In this document: positions 52,524 to 62,699 of the stretch, piece by piece
Layout of the letters: each line of letters begins with the position of its first letter
How positions within the stretch are numbered: the first letter of the stretch is position 1
Source: G963704535 sp963704535
GTDB lineage: Bacteria; Chloroflexota; Chloroflexia; Chloroflexales; Roseiflexaceae
Reading direction: 5' to 3'
Length of the DNA: 64,000 nucleotides
Assembly: GCA_963704535.1 (NCBI GenBank)
Contig: OY969916.1
Coordinates: forward strand, 2,914,001-2,978,000
Notes under the pieces: generated by a model
Told to the model about the DNA's origin: nothing
Seen by the model: the letters and a program-made list of their open reading frames with translations, nothing else
The model's database searches: none
Position numbers and translations under genes: made by a program

Positions 52524-54905
52524 ATGCGCCCACGTTGGTACAAAGTACTCCGCGATCTGTGGATCAATAAGACACGCACGCTCCTGGTGATGCTTTCGAT
52601 CGCGGTTGGCATATGCGCGGTCGGAATCATCACCAGCGCGCAAATCGTCCTCAATCGTGAGATGAACTCGGCATATGCGGCGACAAATCCGGCCAGCTCA
52701 ACGATCTATGTCTCGCCGTTCGATCGCCAGCTTGTCCAAACTGTGCGCAACATGCCGGGTATTCGTGATGCTGCCGGGCACAACAGCGTAGAAGCGCGAT
52801 TTTTGACCACGGACGGCGATTGGCGCAGCTTTGATCTGATTGTCGTTCCCGATTTTAACCACATCAGCATCAATACGATCACCTCAGAGTCCGGCATCTG
52901 GCCGCCGCGAAAGCGTCAGATCCTCCTGGAGCGCTCGTCGCTGGATTACCTGGGCGCTCGTGTCGGCGATGCTGCCGTGATCGAGACCTCACGTGGCAAG
53001 CAGTATCAACTTGAGATAGCCGGCGTTGTTCATGATCTGAGCGTTGGCAATGCGCGTATAGGCGGCACGGGGCATGCCTATATCTCGCTGGATGGGCTGG
53101 AACTCTTGGGCGAGGGACGAATCCTTGACGAGATGCGGATCGTCGTAGCCGATCAGCCCAATGATAAAGTGCATATCTATAACGTCACCCTGGAGGTCCA
53201 GAAGAAGATCGAAAAGGCCGGCTATACGGTTTACGGCTTCAACGTGCCGAATCCTGGCCAGCACTGGGCTTCCGACATTATGAAGCCGCTCCTGCTCATC
53301 CTAGGTGTTCTAGGCACATTCTCCCTGCTCCTAAGCGGCTTTCTTGTCACCAATACCATTACCGCGCTACTCACGCAACAGACGCGACAAATCGGTGTCA
53401 TAAAAGCGATCGGGGCGCGCACAAGCCAGGTCATGGGCTTGTATCTTACGACCATTGTGATGTATGGCCTGCTTTCGCTGCTGGTGGCGATTCCGCTGGG
53501 CGCGCTTGGCGCCTGGGCGTTTATTCTGTTCAACGCCCGCATGCTCAACATAGACTATGCCGGTGTCGATCTCCCGCCGCAAGTGCTGCTGCTGGAGATC
53601 AGCGCCGGCCTGGTCGTACCACTGCTGGCCGCGCTCTGGCCGATCATCGCGCGCACCCGCATCACCGTCCGCGATGCGCTCGGCGCCACGGGCCTCGACG
53701 CGGGCGACTTCGGGATGCGCGCGACCGAGCGGCTGCTCGGGCGCCTGAGTGGCTTATCGCGGCCGCACCTCATTTCGCTGCGCAATATGTTCCGGCGGCG
53801 GTTGCAACTCGCGCTGACCTTGTCCACGCTCACACTCAGCGGCGCGATGATGATTTCCGTCTTCACCGTACGTGACTCGCTCCTGCAAACCCTTGATACG
53901 CTCTATCAGATATATCGGACAGATATATTCGTCGATATGAGCGATTACTACCGCGTCGATCAACTCCGGAACGAGGCCATGCAGGTGCCGGGGGTGGTGG
54001 CGTTTGAGCCATGGGGTGGTCGGCCAGTGCGGCGCGTTCGACCGGATGGCACCGAGAGCAACAATATCGAGGTCAAGGCGCCCCCGGCTGATACGCAACT
54101 GTTCCAGCCGATCATCCTTGAAGGCCGCTGGCTCAATTCGGGCGATGAGAATGCGATCGTGATCGCCAGCTCGCTGCTCACCGAGGAGCCGGATCTCAAA
54201 GTTGGCGATGACCTGGCGCTGAAGGTTGGCGAACACGTGACACACTGGCAAATCGTCGGGATCACGCACGTGATGTTCGCGCAGAACCGGGTGTATGCGA
54301 ACTACTCGTACTTCGCCCGCACGATCGGCCCGATGAATCGTTCCGGATATGCCCTGGTGGCGACAGCGCATCACGACGATGCCTTTCGCGAGCAGGTCGC
54401 TGAGCAACTCGCCGGCCAGTTTCACCGCGCGGGGATGCGCCTCCAGTCGGTGCGCAGCGTTTCGGAGGAGCGCGAGCAAGAAGAGGAGCGCTTCAATATT
54501 CTGGTCGCCTTTCTCCTGGTGATGGCGCTGCTGCTGGGGATAGTTGGTGGGCTCAGTCTGATGGGCACCATGAGCATCAGCGTTCTCGAACGGACGCGCG
54601 AGATTGGCGTGATGCGTGCGATTGGCGCCTCAAATGGCGCGGTGCTGCGGATCGTGCTGCAAGAGGGCCTGTTTATCGGCCTGCTGAGTTGGCTGCTCGC
54701 TGTGCTGATCGCGCTGCCGATGAGCAAGCTGATGAGCGATGCAGTTGGTGTGGCGTTTCTGCGCTTGCCCTTGAGCTATGTATTTTCGACCGGTGGCGTT
54801 TTTATCTGGTTGGCGCTCGTGCTGATGGTGGCGGGGGCGGCGAGTCTCTTGCCAGCCTGGAAGGCCGCGCAAATCACGGTGCGTGATGCGCTGGCATATG
54901 AGTAG
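52524..54905 (+). CDS. MacB/FtsX-like ABC transporter permease
   Basis: 793 aa. An N-terminal helix (LLVMLSIAVGICAVGIITSAQIV), a periplasmic domain, then two FtsX-type blocks: LLILGVLGTFSLLLSGFLVTNTITALLTQQTRQIGVIKAIGA and, at the C-terminus, ILVAFLLVMALLLGIVGGLSLMGTMSISVLERTREIGVMRAIGAS. Eight or more membrane helices. Such permeases export lipids, lipoproteins or small molecules using a separate ATPase. Start at 52524; the upstream open frame lacks a signal. No MacB-type ATPase is adjacent; the one at 55595 looks ABC-2 type. Confidence 0.88.
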   Translation: MRPRWYKVLRDLWINKTRTLLVMLSIAVGICAVGIITSAQIVLNREMNSAYAATNPASSTIYVSPFDRQLVQTVRNMPGIRDAAGHNSVEARFLTTDGDWRSFDLIVVPDFNHISINTITSESGIWPPRKRQILLERSSLDYLGARVGDAAVIETSRGKQYQLEIAGVVHDLSVGNARIGGTGHAYISLDGLELLGEGRILDEMRIVVADQPNDKVHIYNVTLEVQKKIEKAGYTVYGFNVPNPGQHWASDIMKPLLLILGVLGTFSLLLSGFLVTNTITALLTQQTRQIGVIKAIGARTSQVMGLYLTTIVMYGLLSLLVAIPLGALGAWAFILFNARMLNIDYAGVDLPPQVLLLEISAGLVVPLLAALWPIIARTRITVRDALGATGLDAGDFGMRATERLLGRLSGLSRPHLISLRNMFRRRLQLALTLSTLTLSGAMMISVFTVRDSLLQTLDTLYQIYRTDIFVDMSDYYRVDQLRNEAMQVPGVVAFEPWGGRPVRRVRPDGTESNNIEVKAPPADTQLFQPIILEGRWLNSGDENAIVIASSLLTEEPDLKVGDDLALKVGEHVTHWQIVGITHVMFAQNRVYANYSYFARTIGPMNRSGYALVATAHHDDAFREQVAEQLAGQFHRAGMRLQSVRSVSEEREQEEERFNILVAFLLVMALLLGIVGGLSLMGTMSISVLERTREIGVMRAIGASNGAVLRIVLQEGLFIGLLSWLLAVLIALPMSKLMSDAVGVAFLRLPLSYVFSTGGVFIWLALVLMVAGAASLLPAWKAAQITVRDALAYE

Positions 54906-55377
54906 ACGCATGTACTGTACACACTGCGATGATCAGCTCCCTTCAGGCGCCGAGTTCTGTATCGGATGCGGCATGCGCGTGCCGTCGCATTCCAGCGCTG
55001 GAGCGTCAACCCGGCGCATCCCAGCGCCGGCTCAAGCCGAGCGGCAGCCGCCGTTGGTAGGTCACTCGCCCGGCGCGTATCCAATTCAGGTGTATCCGCT
55101 GCCAGTCGCATCACAGCCGGGCCAAACCAACATCGTCGCCCTGATCAGCCTGATATTTGGCATCCTTGGCTGGTTCGGCCTGCCGCTCTTTGGGGCGATC
55201 ATTGCGGTGATCGCCGGACATTTTGCGCGGCACGCCATCCGGAGCGGCCGGCACCCGGCGCGGGGCGACCAACTGGCGACGATCGGGCTCATCCTGGGGT
55301 ACGCCCATCTTGCGTTGGTGCTGGTTGTGGCAGTTGTCTACTTCCTGGTCAACTCTACGAACATCTTTCATTTCTAG
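54898..55377 (+). CDS. Zinc-ribbon membrane protein with DUF4190-like domain
   Basis: 159 aa. N-terminal CTHCDDQLPSGAEFCIGCGMRV (zinc ribbon), a proline/alanine-rich link, then two hydrophobic helices (ALISLIFGILGWFGLPLFGAIIAVIAGHFA; ATIGLILGYAHLALVLVVAVVYFLV) around HFARHAIRSG. The ATG overlaps the stop of the permease gene (ATGAGTAG), so translation is coupled. Its role is unknown; it may assist the exporter. Confidence 0.78.
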   Translation: MSRRMYCTHCDDQLPSGAEFCIGCGMRVPSHSSAGASTRRIPAPAQAERQPPLVGHSPGAYPIQVYPLPVASQPGQTNIVALISLIFGILGWFGLPLFGAIIAVIAGHFARHAIRSGRHPARGDQLATIGLILGYAHLALVLVVAVVYFLVNSTNIFHF

Positions 55378-55378
55378 G

Positions 55379-55576
55379 ACTTACGCGGTAGCGTTCGCAA
55401 CGCTCTATTGCCTGCCCTTCGTCAAGCTCAGGAAGTTCGGCAGCAAGGTACTTAACCTGTTTTTATCGTTGATTTTCGCCCGGCGGGCGAAAATCAACGA
55501 TAAAAGGAAGAAAAAGTATCTCTCTGCCGAAGGCTGAAACCACGTTTGGAAGATGACGGCGTAACTCCTGTCATGT
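55379..55576. repeat. Family C structured element, copy 2
   Basis: Matches copy 1 (31935-32112) in CAACGCTCTATTGCCTG, CGGCAGCAAGGTACTT, AGGAAGAAAAAGTA and CTCTGCCGAAGGCT. The central stem (21 bp, 55460-55480 / 55484-55504) differs from copy 1 at paired positions, so pairing is kept. It has a 24-nt extra segment after ATTGCCTG. Confidence 0.75.
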
Positions 55577-55594
55577 ATAGCCCAGAGGATACAT

Positions 55595-56551
55595 ATGAAT
55601 GCTTACCTTAGCGTGAGGAATGTTCGCAAAGTGTACGGAAAAACGCCCGTTTTGAAGGATGTGTCGCTCGATGTGTTCGAGGGCGAAATACTTGCGCTGC
55701 TAGGCCCGAATGGATCAGGAAAAACAACATTTGTCAAAATTCTTGCGACACTGCTGACAAAAGATGGCGGCTGCGTCAATATCCTGGGCTACGACCTCGA
55801 TCAGGACGTTCAGGCCATCCGCCACCTTTTTGGGTATGTGGGGCAGGATACCGAACGTTCCGCCTATGCGCGGCTCACCGTGCGCGAAAATCTGCGGTTC
55901 TTTGGCGCGCTTCACGGTCTCAGCAATGCCGCCGCCGACGCGCAGATCGACAAGCTGCTCTACTACTTCGACTTTGAGGCAAACGTCAACCAGTTGTTCC
56001 ACCATCTTTCGGGCGGGCAGAAGCAGACGGTGGTGATCATGCGCGCCCTGCTCTACGATCCACCGCTGATCTACCTGGACGAGCCAACGAAAGGTCTCGA
56101 TCCGCTTGTGGCGCAGCGCATTCGTTCCTACCTCAAGACCTACGTCCGTAAGGAACACAAGGCGCTGTTGCTCACCTCGCATATTCTGTCGGAAGTAGAC
56201 GAGTTAGCGCAGCGTGTCGCGCTGATCAGCGACGGCACGATCCCGATCGTCGCGACTCCATTGAACCTGAAGCAGGATGTCGGGGTTTCATACTTTGTCG
56301 AACTGCTGAAAGATACAGTCACGGCTGAGATAAAAGACGAAATCATGGCGCATGATGCGATCATTCTCTGCACCGAGCGCGAGGCGGATTGGTGGTCGTT
56401 CGGCGTGACCAATGTGCTCGACGGTACGGAGGCTGTGATTCAAACGCTGCGTAAGCATCGCGTCCAGACACAGTTTCGTAACCACGCGATCTCGCTCGAA
56501 GATGCCTTTGTTCACCATATCGGCATGCTCAAAGATAAATTCGACCATTAA
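55595..56551 (+). CDS. ABC transporter ATP-binding protein (ABC-2 type)
   Basis: 318 aa. Walker A LLGPNGSGKTTFVKIL, Q-loop YVGQDTERSAYARLTV, signature LSGGQKQTVVIMRALL, Walker B LIYLDEPTKGLDP, and switch His in LLTSHILSEVDELA, all intact. The C-terminal 90 residues are an accessory domain as in drug/lipid exporters. It powers the ABC-2 permease encoded after the family E array. It may protect against, or export, the polyketide product. Confidence 0.93.
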   Translation: MNAYLSVRNVRKVYGKTPVLKDVSLDVFEGEILALLGPNGSGKTTFVKILATLLTKDGGCVNILGYDLDQDVQAIRHLFGYVGQDTERSAYARLTVRENLRFFGALHGLSNAAADAQIDKLLYYFDFEANVNQLFHHLSGGQKQTVVIMRALLYDPPLIYLDEPTKGLDPLVAQRIRSYLKTYVRKEHKALLLTSHILSEVDELAQRVALISDGTIPIVATPLNLKQDVGVSYFVELLKDTVTAEIKDEIMAHDAIILCTEREADWWSFGVTNVLDGTEAVIQTLRKHRVQTQFRNHAISLEDAFVHHIGMLKDKFDH

Positions 56552-56796
56552 CTGTGGGTGGGGAGTTTTAGAGAGGGCTAACCCCCTCTAGCTCCCCCTT
56601 TTCCCAGTCTGAAGTGTGGGTAGGGAGTTTTAGAGAGGGCTAACCCCCTCTAGCTCCCCCTTTTCCCAGTCTGAAGTGTGGGTAGGGAGTTTTAGAGAGG
56701 GCTACCCCCTCTAGCCCCCTTTTCCCAGTCTGAAGTGTGGGTGGGAAGTTTTAGAGAGGGCTACTCCCTCTAGCCCCCCTTTTCCCAGTCTGAAAG
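56551..56796. repeat. Family E tandem array, four copies of about 62 bp
   Basis: Units begin GTGGGTGGGGAGTTTTAGAG at 56554, 56616, 56678 and 56737 and end CCCCCTTTTCCCAGTCTGAA. Each has a GAGAGGGCTAACCCCCTC hairpin. The tail of the last copy provides the AAAGGA ribosome binding site of the permease. Confidence 0.85.
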
Positions 56797-56806
56797 GAAC
56801 GCGCTC

Positions 56807-57688
56807 ATGTCGACGATCACATCGGCTGTTGTTGTTGAACGGCCTGACGTGGCAAGCCTTTCGAAGCCGGTCTCGGCCTGGCGAGTGTGCTGGGTGACGA
56901 TTGTCAAAGAGCTACAGATGGCGCGCCGTTATGTACCGGACCTGATCGGGCGACTGGTCGAGCAGCTGATCCGGCTCGGATTTTTCTTTCTGATGTCCAC
57001 AGTCCTGGCGTATCGCAACGTCGATGCGCTGGCGAGCGGCAGTCTCACCGATCACAATCTCTTCATTTTTTTACAGGCCAGCGCGCTGCTGATGGCATTT
57101 AGTGGGACGGCGCTGTCGGCGCCAATGGATGCAATCGGCCACGACCTCTACAACGGGACATTGGAGTTTTTATACAGCGGGCCGTCATCACGGTATGCCT
57201 ACTTTGTTGGGACGGTGATATTGGGGGCGATTATCAATCAATTTATCTTTATCCCGCTCTATATCTTCTTTTTTATTTCATCGGGGACCAAACCGGCCAA
57301 CATGCTTATGGTGCTGCTGGTCTGTATGCTGGCGCTGGTGACGCTGGTGGCGATGGGCATCATGCTTGGGCTGCTCGCGCTGATCTGGCGCCAGGCCGGC
57401 TCGTTCGCGAAGCTGCTCAGTCTGCTGTTCGAGTTCCTCGCGGGCGCGTACCTGCCGCTGTCGGTGTTCCCACCAGCGGTGCAGTATGTATCCTATCTCC
57501 TTCCATACACATGGGGATATGACCTGATGCGCTACTACAGTTTCGACGGCCAGTGGAAAACCTTTCTGCCAGTTTGGGTTGAGTGGAGCGCGTTGGCGTT
57601 CTTCGCGATCTTCTTTGTGATGCTGTCGCGCTTTCTTCTGGGGCGTGCTGAACTGCGGGCGAAGAAGATGGGTTTGCATCTCTTGTAA
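56807..57688 (+). CDS. ABC-2 type permease
   Basis: 293 aa with six hydrophobic helices (IRLGFFFLMSTVLAY; LFIFLQASALLMAFSGTAL; FVGTVILGAIINQFIFIPLYIFFFI; LMVLLVCMLALVTLVAMGIMLGLL; AKLLSLLFEFLAGAYLPLSVFP; WSALAFFAIFFVMLSRFLLG). Its motif GAYLPLSVFPPAVQYVSYLLPYTWGYDLMRY is typical of drug and polysaccharide exporters. It pairs with the ATPase at 55595. Confidence 0.9.
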   Translation: MSTITSAVVVERPDVASLSKPVSAWRVCWVTIVKELQMARRYVPDLIGRLVEQLIRLGFFFLMSTVLAYRNVDALASGSLTDHNLFIFLQASALLMAFSGTALSAPMDAIGHDLYNGTLEFLYSGPSSRYAYFVGTVILGAIINQFIFIPLYIFFFISSGTKPANMLMVLLVCMLALVTLVAMGIMLGLLALIWRQAGSFAKLLSLLFEFLAGAYLPLSVFPPAVQYVSYLLPYTWGYDLMRYYSFDGQWKTFLPVWVEWSALAFFAIFFVMLSRFLLGRAELRAKKMGLHLL

Positions 57689-57699
57689 GTCTATAGCAG

Positions 57700-57822
57700 T
57701 GTGGGCGGGGAGTTTTAGAGGGGCTGCCCCCTCTAGCTCCCCCTCTTTTCCCAGAATGCAGCGTGGGCGGGGAGTTTTAGAGGGGGCTGCCCCTTCTAGC
57801 TCCCCCTCTTTTCCCAGAATGA
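57700..57822. repeat. Family E array, two copies of 62 bp
   Basis: GTGGGCGGGGAGTTTTAGAG starts at 57701 and 57763; units end CTCTTTTCCCAGAATG. They sit just before the first PKS start. Confidence 0.85.
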
Positions 57823-57829
57823 GGATAGT

Positions 57830-60800
57830 ATGATCCATTCGGCAGATGATGATGCGCCCTACGAGGCTGCGATCGCCATTATTGGTATGGCTGGGCGGTT
57901 TCCGGGGGCGCCGGATGTTGGCGCGTTCTGGCAGAACATCGCCGCAGGGGTGCGCTCGATCCGCAGCTTCTCGGATGCCGAGTTGCTGGCGGCCGGTGTT
58001 GACCCGGCGCTGCTTCAGCAGCCCAACTATGTCAAAGCCGGGGCCACCCTCGACGATATTGAGTCGTTTGATGCGGCGTTTTTCGGCTACCCGCCGCGCG
58101 AGGCCGAGGTGATCGACCCGCAGCACCGGCTGTTTCTGGAATGCGCCTGGGAAGCGCTCGAACATGCGGCCTACAACCCCGAGACGTACCCTGGCCTGAT
58201 TGGCGTTTTTGCCGGTGCCAGCGCGTCGACCTACGCGCATTATCATGTCCTGACGCGGGCCGATGTGCTCAAATCGATGGGCATGCTTGTCGTCGCTATG
58301 AATAATGAGCCGGACTCGCTGGCCTCGACGGTCTCGTACAAGCTCAATTTGCGCGGGCCGAGCGTGGCAGTGCAGACCTTCTGCTCGACCTCGCTGGTGG
58401 CAGTCCATATGGCCTGCCGCAGCTTACTGACCTACGAATGCGATATCGCGCTCGCGGGTGGTGTGATGCTGGCGGTACCGCACTGCTCCGGCTACCTGTA
58501 TCAGGAGGGCGGGATCGTCTCACCCGATGGTCGTGTGCGCACCTTCGACGCCAATGCCAAGGGCAGCGTGATGGGCAACGGCCTGGGGATCGTGGTGCTC
58601 AAGCGCATGGAGGAGGCACTGGCGGATGGGGACCAGATTTATGCGGTGATTCGCGGCTCGGCGGTCAATAACGACGGCATTCGCAAGGTTGGCTACACCG
58701 CGCCCGGCCTCGCCGGCCAAACCGCGGTTATTTTGAGCGCGCTCATGAACGCGAATGTTCCGCCGGAAACGATCAGCTATGTGGAGGCGCACGGGACGGC
58801 CACGCCGCTGGGCGACTCGGTCGAGCTTGCGGCCATGATCAACGCCTTCCGGTCGAGCACACCCGACCAACAGTTCTGTGCGATCGGGTCGGCCAAGCCG
58901 AACATCGGCCATCTCGACCGCGCGTCGGGGGTGACGGGGTTGATCAAGACCAGCCTGGCGTTGCACCACAAGCTGCTACCGCCCAGCATCGAGTTCGAGA
59001 GCGCCGACCCCGAGCTGGACCTGCCCAACAGCCCGTTCTATGTCAACACCAGCGCGCGAGCCTGGCCGCGCAACGGCACGCCGCGCCGGGCCGGGGTCAG
59101 TTCGTTTGGCCTGGGCGGCACGAATGCCCACGTGGTGCTGGAGGAGACTCCCGCGCGCACTCCCAGCAGCGCGGCGCTGCCACACCAGCTACTGCTGCTC
59201 TCGGCCAAGACTGAGAGCGCGCTTGATGCGGCGACCGCGAACCTGGCCGCCTTTCTGCGCCGGCATCCCAACGCCAATCTCGCCGATGTCGCCTACACGC
59301 TCCAGGTCGGCCGAAGCGTTTTTAATCACCGCCGCATGCTGGTGGCGCGCGACAGGGAAGATGCGATCGCGGCGCTGGAGCAGTCTGACTCTAAGCGGGT
59401 CCTGACCGTCAATCAGACCGGCCGCGAGCGCCCAGTTGCGTTCCTGTTGGCTGGGGTGGGCGACCACTACGCACGGATGGCCCAGGAGTTGTACCAGGCC
59501 GAGCCCTCATTCCGCGCCACGGTCGATCGCTGCTGCGCCCTGCTTCAGCCGCACCTGGGGTTGGACCTGCGCGAGGTGCTCTACCCCGAAGAACAAAGAA
59601 CAAAGAACAAAGAACAAATCGCTCAGAACCAAGAACCAAGAACCGAGAACCGACGACCGACGACAGAAAATACAGGATTAAAGATAGAGGATAGCTCTGC
59701 GGATGCATCGAGACAGCTATCCTCTATCCTCTATCCTCGATCCTCAAAGGACAAGCCGAGCGCCATCCTCCATCCTCGATACTCCATCCTCGATCAGACT
59801 GAGTATGCCCAGCCGGCGGTGTTCGTGGTCGAGTACGCGCTGGCGCAACTCCTGATCGGCTGGGGCGTGCGGCCCGCCGCGCTGCTGGGCTATAGTGTCG
59901 GCGAGTATGCCGCCGCCTGTCTCTCTGGCGTGCTCTCGCTCGAAGACGCACTGAAGCTGGTCGCTATCCGCGCGCGGCTGATTGCGAGCCAGCCTCAAGG
60001 CGCGATGCTGGCGGTGATGTCGTCAGAAGTGCAGGTGCAGCCGTTCCTGCGCGAGGGCGTGGAGTTGGCGATTGTGAATGGGCCGCAGAGCTGCGTCCTG
60101 GCTGGCTCGCCTGCCGCGATTGATGCCCTGGCAGTGCAGTTGGCCCAGCATGAGATCGCCTGCCGGGCCGTGCCGGCCTCCCACGCCTTCCACACCAGCT
60201 TGCTGGCACCAATCGCGAACGAGTTGACCGCGCTGGTGCGCACAATCAAGCTGCATCCGCCGGCCATCCCCTATCTCTCCAACGTCACGGGAACCTGGAT
60301 CACCGCTGAACAGGCCACCGACCCGGCCTACTGGGCGCGCCATATGGTCGAGATGGTGCGGTTTGCCGATGGCGTAGCAACGCTGCTGGCAACACCGGAG
60401 CAGGTGCTGTTGGAGATCGGGGCCGGCCAGGCGCTCAGTTCGTTCGTCAAGGGCCATCCGCAATGTCCACGGGCGCGGTTCGGACAGGTGATCGCGACGC
60501 TGCCAGGCGCGCAAGAGCGTAGTTCTGAGCGTGCCGGCCTGCTTGCGGCACTCGGCAAACTCTGGCTCGCAGATGTGCCGATCGATTGGGGCCAGGTCCA
60601 CGCCGAGGAGCGGCGGGAGCGGCTGGCGCTGCCGACCTATCCCTTCGAGCGCCAGCGCTTTTGGATTGAGCCGGCAGCGCGAAAAGCCGAAGAAAGCACC
60701 GGCGACTTCGGGGCAATGTCGAACGAGCAGGAGCGCAAGCCCGACATCGCTGACTGGTTCTACCTCCCTTCGTGGAAGCGCTCCAGCCCAACCAGGGCGC

Positions 60801-62699
60801 TGGCGTCAACCAACAGCTTTGCCGAGCGCCGGAACTGGGTCTTGCTTGTTGACCAGTGCGGTATCGGTGTGCAACTGGCGCGCTGGCTCACCGAACATGG
60901 TCAAACCGCGATCACGGTCACGGTCGGGCCGGCATTCGCGCAGCAAAGCGAACACACCTACACCGTCCGGCCCACGATGCGCGCCGATTTTGAGACGCTT
61001 CTGGAAACGCTGGAAGCGTTGAATCTCCTACCGCGGCAGGTGATCCATATGTGGAGTGTCACCCCACCGACGAGCCCGGTTGAGACGGTGGAGGCGATCA
61101 CGCCACTGCTGGAGCGCGGCTTCTACAGTCTGCTGGCGTTGACGCAAGCACTCGGCAACCAGGGGCTTGATACCTGCCAGATCAGCGTGGTAGCGAACGA
61201 GCTGCATGATGTGAATGGCGCGGAAGTTATCTGCCCGGCGAAAACAACGCTGATTGGCATCTGTAAGGTGGTGTCACAGGAATACACCGGCCTGACCGGT
61301 CGCAGCATCGACATCGTGCTACCAGCCAACACCGGCGATGCTAGAGCCCTCGCCGAGCAGATTGCACAGGAGATCGCGGGCGCGCATCAGGACAATATCG
61401 TGGCGTTGCGCGGGCCGCACCGCTGGGTTGAGGCGTTCGAGCCGGTTCGGATCGAGCAGGACCAGCACAACCTCGCGCTACGCAAGCATGGGGTCTACGT
61501 GATCACCGGCGGCCTGGGCGGCCTGGGCCTGGCGCTGGCCGAGGAGCTGGTGGCGAAGCAGCAGGCCAGACTGGTGCTGCTGGGGCGCACGCCGCTCCCG
61601 CCGCGTACGCAGTGGCCACATATTCTCGCTACCCACGATCTCACCAGCGGCGTTGGCCGGCGCGTCAGGATCGTCAGCGATCTGGAGGCGCGCGGTGCCG
61701 AGGTGCTGGTGCTCCAGGCCGATGTTGCCGATGTGGCGCAGGTGCGCGCCGCGGTTAGGCAAGCGATGTCTCATTTTGGGACTATTCACGGGGTGTTTCA
61801 CACCGCCGGCGTCCCCGCTGTCGGCATCATCCAACTGAAAGACGCCCGAAGCGGCTGCCGGCGTGTTGGCGCCCAAGGTCCTGGGCACGCTGGCGCTGGC
61901 AGAAGCGCTGCGCGGCATCCCGCTGGACTTCCTGGTGTTGTTCTCTTCGGTCGCGGCCGCGACGAGCGGTGGACCCGGCCAGGCCGACTACTGCGCCGCC
62001 AACACCTTCCTGGACGCCTACGCCCGCAGCAACGCACGTACACATGGTAAGACGATCGCGATTGGCTGGGGCGAATGGCTGTGGGATGCCTGGCAGGAGG
62101 GTTTGCAAGGTTTCCCCGAAGACATTCGCGCCTACTTTGTCGCCACCAGACAAAAATACGGGTTGACGTTCGAGGAGGGGATGCAGGTGTTATGGCGCCT
62201 GCTTGCGAGCGATCTGCCGCACGTGTATATCTCCAATCGCGACCTGGGCGTGATGGTTGAGGGCCATAAGCACCTCTCACCCAATACAACGTTTCAGGGA
62301 AAAGGGGCACAGGGGCAGGAGCAGCCGCGCTATCCCCGGCCAACGCTGGGCACGCCCTACATCCCACCACGAAACGACCTGGAGGCCACGATAGCCATGG
62401 TTTGGGAAGCAGCGCTTGGCCTGGAGCAGATCGGCGTAGACGACAACTTCTTCGAGCTTGGCGGCAACTCTTTGCTCGGCATTGATCTTGTCGCGCGCCT
62501 GCGCCGCGAACTCAAGCTCAAAGAGCTGCCAAGCCACATCCTGTACGAAGCGCCCTCGGTCAGCACATTCGCGGAGCATATCCAGCAGACGCGGCAGGAG
62601 CGTCTCGCAATCGAAGAGCAGCGTGACGAGGAATATGAAGATCAGCGGCATCAGACATTCGAGCTATTCAAACACCTGGCAGAGATGGAGGATCTATGA
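57830..62699 (+). CDS. Modular type I polyketide synthase, KS-AT-KR-ACP (frameshifted)
   Basis: About 1620 aa when joined. KS: VQTFCSTSLVAVH (Cys about 185), VEAHGTATPLGD, KPNIGHLD. AT: LLGYSVGEYAAACL and ASHAFHTSLL; the HAFH motif predicts malonyl-CoA. KR: ITGGLGGLGLALAEEL and, in the second frame, LFSSVAAATSGGPGQADYCAANTF with the active-site Ser and Tyr. ACP: DDNFFELGGNSLLGIDL (phosphopantetheine Ser). No DH or ER. One C of the CCC at 61845-61847 must go to join LKDAE to AAAGVLAPKVLGT. An AACAAAGAAC-type word array (59588-59795) is translated within AT. The product is a hydroxylated ketide unit; ATGA overlap joins it to the next PKS. Confidence 0.92.
59588..59795 (+). repeat. Word array translated inside the PKS AT domain
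   Basis: AACAAAGAACAAAGAAC, AACCAAGAACCGAGAACC, then GATAGAGGATAGC and CTATCCTCTATCCTC words follow one another. They are the same words as in intergenic arrays (19.07, 48.15-48.29 kb). Residues EEQRTKNKEQ to YSILDQ replace the usual short loop before TEYAQPAVFVVEYALA. Confidence 0.85.

Noticed and set aside
55379..55576. Family C copy as an ordinary terminator for the zinc-ribbon gene
   Set aside because: The same 180-200 bp unit occurs at 31.9 kb in an unrelated setting with its own conserved flanks, so it is a repeated element, though it might also end transcription.
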